From JAJXWB01 sp037044955 (GTDB taxonomy: Bacteria; Pseudomonadota; Alphaproteobacteria; Rhizobiales; Beijerinckiaceae), in the NCBI GenBank assembly GCA_037044955.1, contig JBAOHX010000004.1:124001-188000 (forward strand): a stretch of DNA of 64,000 bases, in the 5' to 3' direction. Under the pieces are notes generated by a model that saw only the letters and a program-made list of their open reading frames with translations, ran no database searches and was not told the origin of the DNA. Positions 44,828-54,175 of the stretch are shown piece after piece; the first letter of the stretch is position 1; every line of letters begins with the position of its first letter. A program made the position numbers and the translations under genes.

Positions 44828-45826
44828 TCATGCGCCGCCGAACCGGTCGCGCCAGCTCGGCGCGGCGCCGGCGAAGGGCAGGGCGGTCGCCGCATGGACG
44901 CCGCGCGCGATGGCGCGCGCCAGGCAATCGGAGGCGAGCGCGCAGAGCTCGATGAACTCGGCGGCGGGATCGCCGAACGCGCGCTGTCCCGTCGCCGCCG
45001 CGAACACCGTGTCGCCGTCCCAGATGGCGTGCGCCAGCCGCAGGCCCTTCGACAGGCCGCCGGAGGCCGCGATCGCCATGCGCTTGGCCTGCGCCTTGGT
45101 CAGTTTCGCGTCGGTCGCCACGAGGCCGATGGTGGTAGCCGGGGTCGCGGGCCGCCCCTTCCACGCGAGCGCGGTGGAGGGATGCTTCTGCGATCCGAGG
45201 CCGCCGAACTCGTCGCCGATCTCCCAGGGCGCGGCCCAGAAATGCGGGCCGCCGCCGACGACCGCCGAACCGATGGCGTTGACGATGACCAGCGCGCCGA
45301 CCGTATGGCCCGCCGAGGTCACGACGCTCGCCGAGCCGAGGCCGCCCTTCAGGTCGACCGTCGTCGCGCCATAGCCGCCGCCGGCCGTGCCGAGCGCGAA
45401 ATCCGCGCCTGCCGCCACGCAGGCGTCGTAGGCGAGCTCGCGATAGGGCGGGAACTTGCCCCAGTTCTTGTCGCCGCCGTTCATGAGATCGAAGCAGATC
45501 GCGCCCGGCGCCTTCGGCACGACCGTGTTGCCGAACAGCACGCCGCGCCCCTGCTCGCGCAGCCAGGCCTGCGCGCCGGTCGCCGCGTCGAGCCCGAAGC
45601 TCGATCCGCCCGACAGGACCACCGCGTCGATCGTCTCGATGAAGGCTTCCGGCGCGAGGCATTCCTGGTCGCGCCCGGCCGGCGCGCCGCCCGTGATGGC
45701 GACGGAGGCGACCGCTTCCGGCTCGAACAGCGCGACGGTCACGCCGGTGGCGATACGCGCGTCCTGCGCATGTCCGACCGTCAGCCCCGCCACGTCGGTA
45801 ATGAGGTTTCTCGGTCCCGCGCGCAT
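44828..45826 (-). CDS. P1 family peptidase (DmpA/S58-type Ntn-hydrolase)
   Basis: A 332-residue aminopeptidase-family protein related to the self-cleaving DmpA/L-aminopeptidase group. The start MRAGPRNLITDVAGLTVGHA and GVTVALFEPEAVASVAITGG fit the family, and VLSGGSSFGLDAATGAQAWL and FDLMNGGDKNWGKFPPY carry substrate-site residues. GGLGSASVV contains the serine expected to become the N-terminal nucleophile after autoprocessing. The ATG at 45826 was preferred over one 16 codons upstream, which adds unrelated residues. It is monocistronic and divergent from a small hypothetical gene. The peptide substrate is not known. Confidence 0.92.
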   Translation of the reverse strand: MRAGPRNLITDVAGLTVGHAQDARIATGVTVALFEPEAVASVAITGGAPAGRDQECLAPEAFIETIDAVVLSGGSSFGLDAATGAQAWLREQGRGVLFGNTVVPKAPGAICFDLMNGGDKNWGKFPPYRELAYDACVAAGADFALGTAGGGYGATTVDLKGGLGSASVVTSAGHTVGALVIVNAIGSAVVGGGPHFWAAPWEIGDEFGGLGSQKHPSTALAWKGRPATPATTIGLVATDAKLTKAQAKRMAIAASGGLSKGLRLAHAIWDGDTVFAAATGQRAFGDPAAEFIELCALASDCLARAIARGVHAATALPFAGAAPSWRDRFGGA

Positions 45827-46004
45827 GAATCGCCTCCCGGCCCGAGCCTCGCATGGCGCGCCCGCGCGCCGCAATGTGCGGAATGGCGCCGCGCAATCAC
45901 CCGGATTTCGGCTGAATTGCGGCGTGGTCGCTCATCACACGTTCATGCGCCGCATGCCAAACCATCGCCGTCGGCCCTGAACACATCGAGGAAAGACCGA
46001 AAAC

Positions 46005-46226
46005 ATGGACACCCGCTCGCAAGACGCTTCCAACCCGCTTTCCTTCCGCGTGAGCCGCGGCCAGGGCGCGTCTTTCGTCGTTACCGAGGCGCATGGCCGC
46101 ATCGGCGGCGTGTTCGGCGATCTGTCCTCCGCCATGCGTTTCGCCCGTCTCGAGGCCGTCAATCGCGGTCGTCCGCTCGACCTGCGTTTCGACGAAAGCC
46201 TCGCCCTCATCCGGGCAGCGGGATGA
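46005..46226 (+). CDS. Hypothetical small protein
   Basis: A 73-residue protein with NPLSFRVSRGQGASFVVTEA, a possible beta-strand-rich N-terminus, and a helix SSAMRFARLEAVNRG. GAGGAAAG lies 9 bp before the ATG, a good ribosome-binding site, which makes the gene more credible than a chance frame. The last 20 bp overlap the end of the convergent pirin gene. No family is recognised and the function is unknown. Confidence 0.65.
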   Translation: MDTRSQDASNPLSFRVSRGQGASFVVTEAHGRIGGVFGDLSSAMRFARLEAVNRGRPLDLRFDESLALIRAAG

Positions 46227-47124
46227 ATTCGCTCTCGCCGGGAACGGCGGCGAAGCGGCCGGCCGCCCAATCGGCCTTGGCCTGCTCGATCCGCTCCTTG
46301 CGCGCCGAGACGAAATTCCACCAGATGTGACGCGGCCCGTCCGCCGTCTCGCCGCCGATCAGCGCGAAGCGCGCGGGCGCAACGGCGCGCACGGCAATGC
46401 CCGCGCCGGGCTTCAGCACGACGAGCCGGCCCGCCTCGAACGTATCGCCGGCGATTTCCACGCTCCCGGAGAAAATGTAGAGCGCGCGTTCCTCGTGCGC
46501 GGCGTCGACCGGCGCGCTGGCGCCCGCCGCCAGATTGAAATCGACGAAGACCGTGTCGCAGAAGGTCTGCACCGGCGAGCGCGCGCCGAGCGCGGCGCCG
46601 GCGATGATCCGCGCTTCCACGCCATTGTCCTTCACGATCGGCAGATGCGCAGCGTCGTAATGATCGAAGGCCGGCGCCGTCTCTTCCTGCGCCTGCGGCA
46701 GCGCGACCCAGAGCTGAAGCCCCGACAGCGTCCCGCCATGCGCGCGCCAGTCGGCGCCGGAGCGTTCCGAATGCGCGATGCCGCTGCCCGCCGTCATCCA
46801 GTTGAGTTCGCCCGGCCGGATCGGCAGCGCGCTGCCGAGCGAATCCCGGTGCATGATCTCGCCCTCGTAGAGATAGGTGACGGTGGCGAGGCCGATATGC
46901 GGATGCGGCCTGACGTCGACGCCCCTGCCGGGCGGCAGGAGGACCGGCCCCATCTGGTCGAGGAAGATGAAGGGCCCGACCATGCGGCGGCCCGCCGTCG
47001 GCAGCGCGCGCCGCACCATGAAGCCGTCGCCGATGTCGTGCGCGCGCGGCACGACGACCATGTCGACGGCCGCGCAGGAGGCGGGATCGCCGTGTTGCGG
47101 ATCGATATCGTGCAATGTGGACAT
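46207..47124 (-). CDS. Pirin family protein
   Basis: A 305-residue bicupin of the pirin family. The N-terminal cupin carries the metal-binding segment VDVRPHPHIGLATVTYLYEG with two histidines, then EIMHRDSLGS, and WMTAGSGIAHSE completes the site. Bacterial pirins include quercetinases and proteins that modulate pyruvate metabolism; the role cannot be set from sequence. The ATG at 47124 follows GAGGAGG, while the longer frame continues into a palindromic repeat and is not used. It converges on the 73-residue gene with a 20-bp overlap. Confidence 0.92.
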   Translation of the reverse strand: MSTLHDIDPQHGDPASCAAVDMVVVPRAHDIGDGFMVRRALPTAGRRMVGPFIFLDQMGPVLLPPGRGVDVRPHPHIGLATVTYLYEGEIMHRDSLGSALPIRPGELNWMTAGSGIAHSERSGADWRAHGGTLSGLQLWVALPQAQEETAPAFDHYDAAHLPIVKDNGVEARIIAGAALGARSPVQTFCDTVFVDFNLAAGASAPVDAAHEERALYIFSGSVEIAGDTFEAGRLVVLKPGAGIAVRAVAPARFALIGGETADGPRHIWWNFVSARKERIEQAKADWAAGRFAAVPGESEFIPLPG

Positions 47125-47175
47125 GGGCGAGACCTCCTCGATCGACAAATAGAGCAGACCTCGAGAACTTATACC

Positions 47176-47300
47176 GTCATTGCGAGAAGCGAAGCGACGA
47201 AGCAATCCATCTCCGGGACTTCGGACAGACGCGGGGATGGATCGCCGCGTCGCCACTGGTGAAACCGCGATGCGGTTTCACCAGTGCTTCTCGCGATGAC
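47176..47300. repeat. GTCATTGCGAG palindromic repeat, copy D with a 15-bp-arm internal hairpin
   Basis: GTCATTGCGAGAAGC (47176-47190) faces GCTTCTCGCGATGAC (47286-47300) as nearly perfect outer arms. Nested inside is a perfect hairpin: CACTGGTGAAACCGC (47254-47268) with GCGGTTTCACCAGTG (47272-47286). The element separates the pirin and DUF255 genes, which are divergent, so it must lie in or next to their promoters. Confidence 0.88.
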
Positions 47301-47340
47301 GGATGATGGACCCGCCGTTCCTCCGCGCTATGTTTGCTTC

Positions 47341-49367
47341 ATGCCGCCTGCCGAAAACCTGCTCTCCCGCGAAACCTCGCCCTACCTTCTCCAGCACGCG
47401 CACAATCCCGTGCACTGGCGCCCCTGGGGCCATGCGGCGCTGGAGGAAGCGCGCGCGCTCGACAAGCCCATCCTTCTCTCGATCGGCTATGCCGCCTGCC
47501 ACTGGTGTCATGTGATGGCGCACGAGAGTTTCGAGAACGCGGACATCGCGGCGCAGATGAACGCGCTGTTCGTCAACATCAAGATCGACCGCGAGGAGCG
47601 GCCCGACATCGACCACATCTACATGAGCGCGCTCAACGCCATGGGGCAGCAGGGCGGCTGGCCGCTCACCATGTTCATCGCGCCAGACGGCGCGCCCTTC
47701 TGGGGCGGCACCTACTTTCCCCCCGAACCGCGCTGGGGCCGCGCCTCGTTTCCGCAGGTGCTGAACGCCGTTCACGCGGCGTGGCGCGAAAAACGCGACA
47801 CCGTCGCCAAGAACGGCAGGGCGCTTTCCGAACATCTCGCCGAACTCTCCGCGACGACGCCCGGCGCGGCGCTCGGGCCCGAGCAATTCTCACAATTTTC
47901 CGGCGCGCTGCTCGCTCAGGTCGACCGCACTTTTGGCGGCATCGGCGACGCGCCGAAATTCCCGAACGCGCCGATCTTCCGCTTCTTCTGGCAGGAGCGG
48001 TGTCGCACCGGCCGCGCCGACCTCGACGACGCCGTGCGCCACATGCTGACCGCCATGTGCGAGGGCGGCATCTACGACCATCTCGGCGGCGGCTTCGCGC
48101 GCTATTCGGTCGACGCCGAATGGCACGTGCCGCATTTCGAGAAGATGCTCTACGACAATGCGCAGATCCTCGACCTGCTGGCGCTCGCCCATGCGGCCGA
48201 ACCATCGCGCCTCTACGCGGAGTGTGCGCGGGAAACGGTCGGCTGGCTCCTGCGTGAAATGCGCACGGACGCGGATGCGAACGGCGACCGAGCCTTCGCC
48301 GCCGCGCAGGACGCCGACCAGGAGGGCGAGGAGGGGCTGTTCTACACGTGGACGGCCGATGAAATCCGCGCCGCGCTGGGCGAGGAGGCGCAGGCCTTCG
48401 CCATCGCCTATGACGTGCGCGACGGCGGCAATTGGGAAGGCCGCAACGTGCTGCGGCGCGTTGCTCCCTACGGCGACGCCGGCGCCGAACTGGCGCTCGC
48501 CGCCAGCCGCGCGAAACTGTTCGCGTTGCGCGAGAAACGGGAGAAGCCCGCGCGCGACGACAAGGTTCTGGTCGACTGGAACGGCCTGATGGTCCGGGCG
48601 CTCGCGCGCGCGTCCGTCGTCTTCGACAAACCCGAATGGCTCGTCGGCGGCGAAAGGCGCCTTTCGCTTCATCGACAATGTCGCGCGCGAAAAAAGCGGG
48701 CGGCTCGCGCACGCCTGGCGCGGGCGCGTTTCGGCTGCGGGCCAACTCGACGATTACGCATCTTTCGCGCTGGCGGCGCTCGCCCTGTTCGAGGCGACCG
48801 GCGAACGCGATTATCTCGACAAGGCGACGGCGACGGCGCGCGAAGCGATCGAACTTTTCGGCGACGACGACGGCAGCCTGTTCATCACGGCGAAAGGCGC
48901 CGCCGACGTGCCGGTCGCGCGCCCGCGTCATGCGCGCGACAATGCGACGCCGTCAGGCGCCGGCCTCATGGCCGAAGCCTTTGCGCGCCTCTATCACCTG
49001 ACGGGCGAGGGCGAGTGGCGCGAGAGATGCGAAAAACTCATCCGCGCCTTTTCCGGCGCGGGCGCGGCGCTGGCGCTGAGCCCGACGCTGCTTGCCGCCG
49101 CCGACCTTCTGGAGCGCGCTGCGGTGGCGGTGGTTGCGGGAGAAAATGCGCAGGCGCTGGCGCGCGCCGCGCTCGCCGCGCCGGATCCCGCAATCTGCGT
49201 GCTGCGCACGAAGGACGGCGCGCGACTGGCCCGCGACGAGTCCCGCGCACGGCCGTGTCCCAATCGAGGGAAAGGCGGCGGCTTACGTCTGTCGCTCGAT
49301 GGTCTGCGGCTTGCCGGCGACGGACGTCCAAGCGCTCGCGCGCGATCTGCGCGCGAGGTCCGCATAG
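47341..49367 (+). CDS. DUF255/thioredoxin-domain protein (YyaL-like), interrupted by two +1 frameshifts
   Basis: The N-terminal thioredoxin-like domain (residues 1-160) has ETSPYLLQHAHNPVHWRPWG and CHWCHVM, then IKIDREERPDID. The middle is an alpha/alpha-barrel-like domain. The frame breaks twice. At 48646 (GTC G GCG) skipping a base restores KGAFRFIDNVAREKSGRLAH; at 49229 (CTG G CCC) a second skip restores PATSPAHGRVPIEGKAAAYV and the final CRSMVCGLPATDVQAL. The combined product is about 675 residues, normal for YyaL-type proteins, whose function is unknown. Both breaks keep long open frames only because of high GC. The start is the ATG at 47341, just after a repeat element. Confidence 0.88.
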
Positions 49368-49368
49368 A

Positions 49369-49722
49369 TCAGAGGCGCGCGGCGCGCCAGCGACCGGAGC
49401 ACGACTGGGCGGGCGCATCCCAGCGGCCAGCGCCGCTCCTGTCCTTCATCACGCCGTCCGCGTTGACCATGCTGGCGACCTGGAAGCGCGCCTGACCGCT
49501 CGCGTCGATCGAACCGGAGGCGCTGACCGGCAATTCCTGCACGCGCTGCAGGCGATTGCCGGCGACGATCACCGTCCAGGTCTGCGGGTTGCAATTGCCC
49601 TTTTCGGCGACGACGGACACCGACCATGCGCCGTCGTATTTGTTGTCGGAGCCCGCGAATGCGGGGGAAGCGGCGGCAAGGGCGAGCGCGAGCGCAAACG
49701 CGCGATTTCTCGTGAGAGGCAT
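49369..49722 (-). CDS. Small secreted protein (hypothetical)
   Basis: A 117-residue protein with a signal peptide (MPLTRNRAFALALALAAASP, cleavage near AFAG). The mature part is beta-rich: YDGAWSVSVVAEKGNCNPQT, then WTVIVAGNRLQ and RFQVASMVNADGV. Two cysteines (GNCNPQ and QSCSGRW) could form a disulfide. It resembles small alphaproteobacterial periplasmic proteins with a heparin-binding- or lipocalin-like fold, but I do not recognise a specific family. The ATG was chosen to give the signal peptide; the stop is one base from the end of the convergent DUF255 gene. Confidence 0.72.
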   Translation of the reverse strand: MPLTRNRAFALALALAAASPAFAGSDNKYDGAWSVSVVAEKGNCNPQTWTVIVAGNRLQRVQELPVSASGSIDASGQARFQVASMVNADGVMKDRSGAGRWDAPAQSCSGRWRAARL

Positions 49723-49843
49723 CAAGTCGTTTCCGATTGGTTTCAGGGGCGATCGGAAAGACCCAGCGGCCTCGAGGCTCGGCGCGGCTTCGATCGATGG
49801 CGCGCCATTTCTCACAGGTTTGCGGCAGGAATTCGGCGCGGCT

Positions 49844-50311
49844 CTAGCTTTGCCGGAAAGGCTTGATGTCGCGCACCGTCCAGTCGTCCGTGCCGCCGAC
49901 GCGGCAGGCCGAGCCCTGCACGATTTCCTTGATCTCGCCGCCGTCGACCTTGGCGATGAAGGCGCGGCAGACCTGCCCGTCTTCGGGAAAGGGCGCGGCG
50001 ACGGGAATGAACGTGCCCTTGCGCCCGCTCTGCGGATTGTCCCACGCGACGGTGGCGCCGTTGCCTTGCGGGTCGAGCGCGGTGGCCAGCGCCGCGCGCG
50101 CGCGCCGCCAGTCTTCGCCGTCGAGATTGTGCGAGAGCGGCGAGGCAGCCGTCGCGGCCGTCTTGGCGATCGAGCCCGTCGGCTCGCGATCGACGCCGCT
50201 GAGGGATGCCGCGCCCATCGGCAGGGGCAGCGAGCAGCCCGCGCCGGCAAGCCCCAGCGCGCAAACGGCGACGCTCGCCGTCGCCCGCGCCGCGATGCGG
50301 GCCTGCGCCAT
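49844..50311 (-). CDS. RT0821/Lpp0805-type surface lipoprotein
   Basis: A 155-residue lipoprotein. The signal peptide ends in the lipobox LAGAGC, so the mature protein would be acylated. The domain WRRARAALATALDPQGNGAT followed by VAWDNPQSGRKGTFIPVAAP and CRAFIAKVDGG resembles the RT0821/17-kDa common-antigen family of outer-membrane-associated proteins. The ATG at 50311 (MAQARIAARA) fits the signal peptide best. It is divergent from pdxH, with 65 bp between starts. Function is unknown. Confidence 0.83.
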   Translation of the reverse strand: MAQARIAARATASVAVCALGLAGAGCSLPLPMGAASLSGVDREPTGSIAKTAATAASPLSHNLDGEDWRRARAALATALDPQGNGATVAWDNPQSGRKGTFIPVAAPFPEDGQVCRAFIAKVDGGEIKEIVQGSACRVGGTDDWTVRDIKPFRQS

Positions 50312-50376
50312 ATGGAAAATTGCAGAAGAACGCCGGGGGCTACGCACTCTGTTCCGCCGTGATACAAGGAACCGTC

Positions 50377-51003
50377 ATGGATAATCCCGCAGAGCAGTTA
50401 ACGGCCGGTGACTTCACGGAAGCGCGCGAGCCATTCGCGCTGTTCGAGCGCTGGCTGGAAGAAGCGAAAGCCAAGGAGATCAACGATCCCGAGGCCATGG
50501 CGCTGGCTACCGTCGACAGCGACGGCCTGCCCAATATCCGCATGGTCCTGTTGAAGGATTTCGATTCGCGCGGGCCGGTTTTCTACACCAATGCCGAGAG
50601 CGCCAAGGGCCAGGAATTGCTGGGCGCGAAAAAGGCGGCGGCGCTGTTCCACTGGAAGTCGCTGCGCCGTCAGGTGCGCATCCGCGGGCCGGTCGAGGTC
50701 GTCGACGAGGCGCAATCGGACGCCTATTTCGCCTCGCGTCCGCGCGACAGCCGCATCGGCGCCTGGGCGAGCCAGCAGTCCCGGCCGCTCGAAAGCCGCT
50801 TCGCGCTGGAAAAGGCCGTTGCGAAATTCGCAGCCAGATATCCGGTCGGCGACGTGCCGCGCCCGTCTTACTGGAAGGGCTTCCGCATCCGGCCGACGCA
50901 GTTCGAGTTCTGGTCCGACCGGCCCTTCCGCCTGCATGAGCGCATAGACTTCCGCCGCGACGCGCCCGAGGGCGACTGGCGCAAGCAGCGCCTCTATCCC
51001 TGA
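50377..51003 (+). CDS. pdxH: Pyridoxamine 5'-phosphate oxidase
   Basis: PdxH oxidises pyridoxine or pyridoxamine phosphate to pyridoxal phosphate using FMN and oxygen. The 208-residue protein has the FMN-binding pattern PNIRMVLLKDFDSRGPVFYT, FHWKSLRRQVRIRGPVE, and SRIGAWASQQSRPL, and ends with the conserved FRLHERIDFRR and RLYP. The ATG at 50377 gives the usual N-terminus. A Nudix gene follows 11 bp later, then the TIGR02301 gene, so a three-gene transcript is likely. Confidence 0.96.
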   Translation: MDNPAEQLTAGDFTEAREPFALFERWLEEAKAKEINDPEAMALATVDSDGLPNIRMVLLKDFDSRGPVFYTNAESAKGQELLGAKKAAALFHWKSLRRQVRIRGPVEVVDEAQSDAYFASRPRDSRIGAWASQQSRPLESRFALEKAVAKFAARYPVGDVPRPSYWKGFRIRPTQFEFWSDRPFRLHERIDFRRDAPEGDWRKQRLYP

Positions 51004-51014
51004 GGATAGCGCTC

Positions 51015-51482
51015 GTGAACGACGCCGCGCCGACGCTCGATACGGAGTCCCGCACCTATCCGTCCCGCCCGATTCTGGCGGCCTCCATCGCCGTGTTCCG
51101 CGACGGCAAGGTTCTCATCGCCACGCGCACGAAGCCGCCCGGCGCAGGCGTCTGGTCTCTGCCCGGCGGGCTGGTGGAGGTCGGCGAGACCATCGAGGAG
51201 GCCGCGCTGCGCGAATTGATGGAGGAGGTGGGCGTCGAGGCGCGCATCGTCGGCTTCAATCGCCATGTGCAGCGCATCGACCGCGACGAGGAAGGCCGCG
51301 TGCGCCATCATTTCGTCGTCGCCTCCTTCGTCGGCGTCTGGACCGGCGGCGAGGCGACGACGGGGCCGGAAGCCGGCGAGGTGCGCTGGGTCGATCCGCA
51401 CGACCTCGGCGATCTGCCGACCACGCCGCATCTGGCGCGCATTCTCGCGCGCGCCGCCGAGATCTGCAGGCAGGCCGAATGA
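51015..51482 (+). CDS. Nudix hydrolase
   Basis: A 155-residue Nudix enzyme with the full box GLVEVGETIEEAALRELMEE followed by VG, matching Gx5Ex7REUxEExGU. The N-terminus RPILAASIAVFRDGKVLIAT fits the ADP-ribose pyrophosphatase/MutT-like group. The start is a GTG at 51015, 11 bp after pdxH. Its last four bases overlap the next gene's ATG. The substrate is not predictable; NAD- or nucleotide-derived compounds are possible. Confidence 0.92.
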   Translation: MNDAAPTLDTESRTYPSRPILAASIAVFRDGKVLIATRTKPPGAGVWSLPGGLVEVGETIEEAALRELMEEVGVEARIVGFNRHVQRIDRDEEGRVRHHFVVASFVGVWTGGEATTGPEAGEVRWVDPHDLGDLPTTPHLARILARAAEICRQAE

Positions 51483-51940
51483 TGCGCGCGGGCTGGCTGG
51501 TCTCCGGCGCGCTCGCGCTCGCGCTCGTTGCGCCCCCGGGCCTTGCCGTCGAGCGCAGGCCCGCCCGTCCCGCGCCCGTCGAGAAGAAGGCGCCGGAGAA
51601 GAAGCCGGAGCCTGCGCCCGAGCCCGCGCCGGGCGTTCCGCTCTACGAGGGCCAGATCATGCGTCTGGCCGAGATCATGGGCGCGCTCGCCTATCTCCGC
51701 GACCTCTGTGGCGACGGCGACGGCGCCGAATATCGCGCGCGCATGGCGAGCCTGCTCGACGCCGAGGGGACCACGCCCGAGCGGCGCGAAAAGCTCGCCG
51801 GCGCGTACAATCGCGGCTATCGCGGCTACGAGACGACCTATGGCCAGTGCACGCCGAACGCGCGAACCCTGATCGCGCGCTTCGTCGCCGAAGGCGGCCG
51901 TCTGGCGCGCGATATTTCCGACCGCTACGGCGGCACGTGA
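51479..51940 (+). CDS. TIGR02301 family protein
   Basis: A 153-residue protein with a signal peptide (MMRAGWLVSGALALALVAPP), a Pro/Lys/Glu-rich linker, and the domain LAEIMGALAYLRDLCGDGDG, then RMASLLDAEG and YETTYGQCTPNARTLIARF. This matches TIGR02301, a periplasmic family confined mostly to alphaproteobacteria. Two conserved cysteines may pair. It overlaps the Nudix gene by four bases (ATGA), so the two are probably translationally coupled. Function is not known. Confidence 0.9.
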   Translation: MMRAGWLVSGALALALVAPPGLAVERRPARPAPVEKKAPEKKPEPAPEPAPGVPLYEGQIMRLAEIMGALAYLRDLCGDGDGAEYRARMASLLDAEGTTPERREKLAGAYNRGYRGYETTYGQCTPNARTLIARFVAEGGRLARDISDRYGGT

Positions 51941-52039
51941 CAGGCTGGAAATCTGGTTAACGGACAATTGAGAAGGCGCGTTAACCTTCCATCAAGACCT
52001 CAATCGCGCGAGAGACGAGGGCCGTATAGGTTGCCCGCC

Positions 52040-52300
52040 ATGACGTCGCTTCCGCTCGCCCACCCGCTCGATCTCGACATTGCCAAGGAGGACCGCCGCG
52101 CGGCGCTGGTCTACGTCAACGACGCCTTCGTCGAGGCGCTGATGGCCGGCCTCGACATGGAATCCTTCGCCGACGCGGCGATCACGGCGGGCCTTCAGGA
52201 ACTCGTCGCGCGCTACGGCGAGGACGCGGTCGCCGCCTTCACCGCCAAACTGCCCGAGCGCGTGCGCCGCGGCGATTACACGGTCGGCGCGCGGCACTGA
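52040..52300 (+). CDS. Hypothetical protein
   Basis: An 86-residue protein from the ATG at 52040 with a helical centre (DRRAALVYVNDAFVEALMAG, SFADAAITAGLQELVARYG), ending in VRRGDYTVGARH. It is soluble and has no visible catalytic motif. I do not recognise its family. The longer open frame upstream has no extra features. It precedes the frameshifted hypothetical gene by 66 bp and may be co-transcribed with it. Confidence 0.7.
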   Translation: MTSLPLAHPLDLDIAKEDRRAALVYVNDAFVEALMAGLDMESFADAAITAGLQELVARYGEDAVAAFTAKLPERVRRGDYTVGARH

Positions 52301-52366
52301 CTATTCGCGCCGTCGAACGGACGACGGGCGCGAAAACGCCACGCGATTGGTCTAGGAATATTCGCG

Positions 52367-52881
52367 ATGGCCAATCAGAAACCTGCGACCAAGCCGTGTG
52401 CTCGGCGAGCCGATCTCCGATGCGAGCGCGCTGCCGCGCGCCGTCGCCGCCATCCGCCAGAAGATATTGCAGGCCTGCGCGACGCGCGACATCGAGGCTT
52501 TGCGCATCCCAATCGACTGGAACGAGGTGCGGCCGCTGTTCGAGCGCGGCGCAAAGCGCACGCCGGGGGAAGACCCGATCGAGCGCCTGAAGGCGCTGTC
52601 CTTCGACGGCAAGGGGCAGGAGATTCTCGCGCTGCTGCGCAACGTGCTGCGCCAGGCCTTCGTCGTCGAGACGCGCGGCAAGGCGCAGATGTACGTCTGG
52701 CCGGCCTTCGCGCTGAAGCCGCCGGCCGATCCCTCGCCGGAAGAGCGACAGATCATGCTCGCCTGCGTGCGCTTCGCCGATCTCGGCGCGATCCGACGCC
52801 GCGGGCCGGCCGCCGCCGATGCGCGTCGGCATCGCGCCCGATGGCGTCTGGCATTACTTCTGGTCGGCCGACCCGGAGTGA
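52367..52881 (+). CDS. Hypothetical protein, apparently with two +1 frameshifts
   Basis: A conserved-looking protein of about 170 residues, probably beginning MANQKPATKP at 52367. Skipping one base at 52397 (CCG T GTG) continues as VLGEPISDASALPRAVAAIR and RQAFVVETRGKAQMYVWPAF. Skipping another at 52785 (CTC G GCG) restores ARSDAAGRPPPMRVGIAPDG and the ending VWHYFWSADPE. Without these the central frame is open from a GTG at 52398 and runs on past the proper stop. No family is recognised. The tail resembles a domain found in uncharacterised alphaproteobacterial proteins. Confidence 0.6.
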
Positions 52882-52891
52882 ATGCGCGGGC

Positions 52892-54116
52892 TCAGGCCTT
52901 CGCGTATTGATCGCGCTCGAGAATGCGCGACACGATCGCGCCCGCGACCAGGCCCCAGAAGGCCGCGCCGATGCCGAACAATGGAATGTCGGCGATCGTC
53001 ACCAGCAGGCTCGCCAGCGCGCCGAACGCGAAAGGTCCCTTGAACGACGAGACGAAGGCGCCCTGCAGCACGCGCAGCATGGCGAGCCCGCCGAGCATCA
53101 TGATGAATTCCTTCGGCGTCGACAGCATCAGCCGCGTGAAGGTCGGCGAGAACAGGCCAAACAGGATCGCAAGCCCGCCGGTCGCCAGCGCTGCGGCGTA
53201 GTGCCGGCTGCGCTCGCCCGAGGACGTGACGATGCCGTTGGTCGGGCCGGTGAGGCACGTGCCGACCGCGCCGACCGCCGCGCTCAGCGCGCCGCCAATT
53301 CCGCAGGCGATGGTGACGGCGTTGGCGGGCGGATGGTGGCCCGCCGCCTGGAGGATGGCGAAGCCTTGCGCGTTCTGCACGACGAGCACGGTGAGGGCGA
53401 GCGGCACGACGAGCTCGATCGATCGGTTGCCAGCGAGAAAGGCGGCGCTCGGCGAATTGCGGCTTGGCCAGCGCAAGCCCGTCAAGCGCCTGCGCGCCCA
53501 TGCGCGGCGTGACGACGAGGATGATCGCGCCGACGATCAGCGCGCCGAGGATCGGCGGCATGACGCGCGCGACGCGCTCGCTCGCCGACAGCGCGAAGAA
53601 GGTGACGAGCATGGCCCAGCCGAGCAAGGGATCGCCGTTCAGCGCGCGCACCACATCGAGGCCGAAGCGCAGGAAGACGCCGGCCACCATGCCCATCACG
53701 ATCGGCATGGGAATCCATTCGAGCGCGCGCTTCGCCAGTCCCGTCGCGCCGACGATCAGGATCAGCAGGCTTGTCGCGTAATAGCAGCCGACCACTTCCG
53801 CGAAACTGAGATGCGCCAGTCCCTGGCCGGCGAGCACTGTTCCGGGGATCGTCCAGAAGAAGCAGAGCGGCTGCCGATAACGCCATGTCATGAACAGCGT
53901 GAGCGCGCCGTTGATGAAGAAGCAGGCGAAAATCCACGAAGCGATCTGCGCGTCGCTCAAATGCGCCGACGTCGCCACCGACAGCACGATGGCGACGGGC
54001 CCGGTCGCGGCGAAGATGAAGCCGATGAGCCCGTTGACGAATTGCAGCGGGCCGAGGTCGCGCAGGACCTGCGAGAGCGAAAGCGGTTCGGCTGATATAT
54101 CGGAGGCGGGCGGCAT
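52892..54116 (-). CDS. Benzoate/H+ symporter BenE-like permease, with a +1 frameshift
   Basis: A nucleobase-transporter-superfamily membrane protein of about 407 residues resembling BenE. The first part (GLIGFIFAATGPVAIVLSVA; WRYRQPLCFFWTIPGTVLAG; MPIVMGMVAGVFLRFGLD) runs in one frame from the ATG at 54116. At 53447 (GAG C GCC) it is restored by skipping one base, giving RSIELVVPLALTVLVVQNAQ, TACGIGGALSAAVG-type sequence and the final helices. The substrate may be benzoate or another aromatic acid, but this is not secured. No aromatic-degradation genes adjoin it. Confidence 0.85.
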
Positions 54117-54175
54117 TCGTTCATTCTGGCCGATGCCGCGGCCGCGCGCCAGCCTAAGAGCGCGTACAGGCTAGC

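Noticed and set aside
47675..48931. Long minus-strand frame opposite the DUF255 gene
   Set aside because: The product is arginine-rich and unlike any protein family, as expected for an antisense frame in high-GC DNA.
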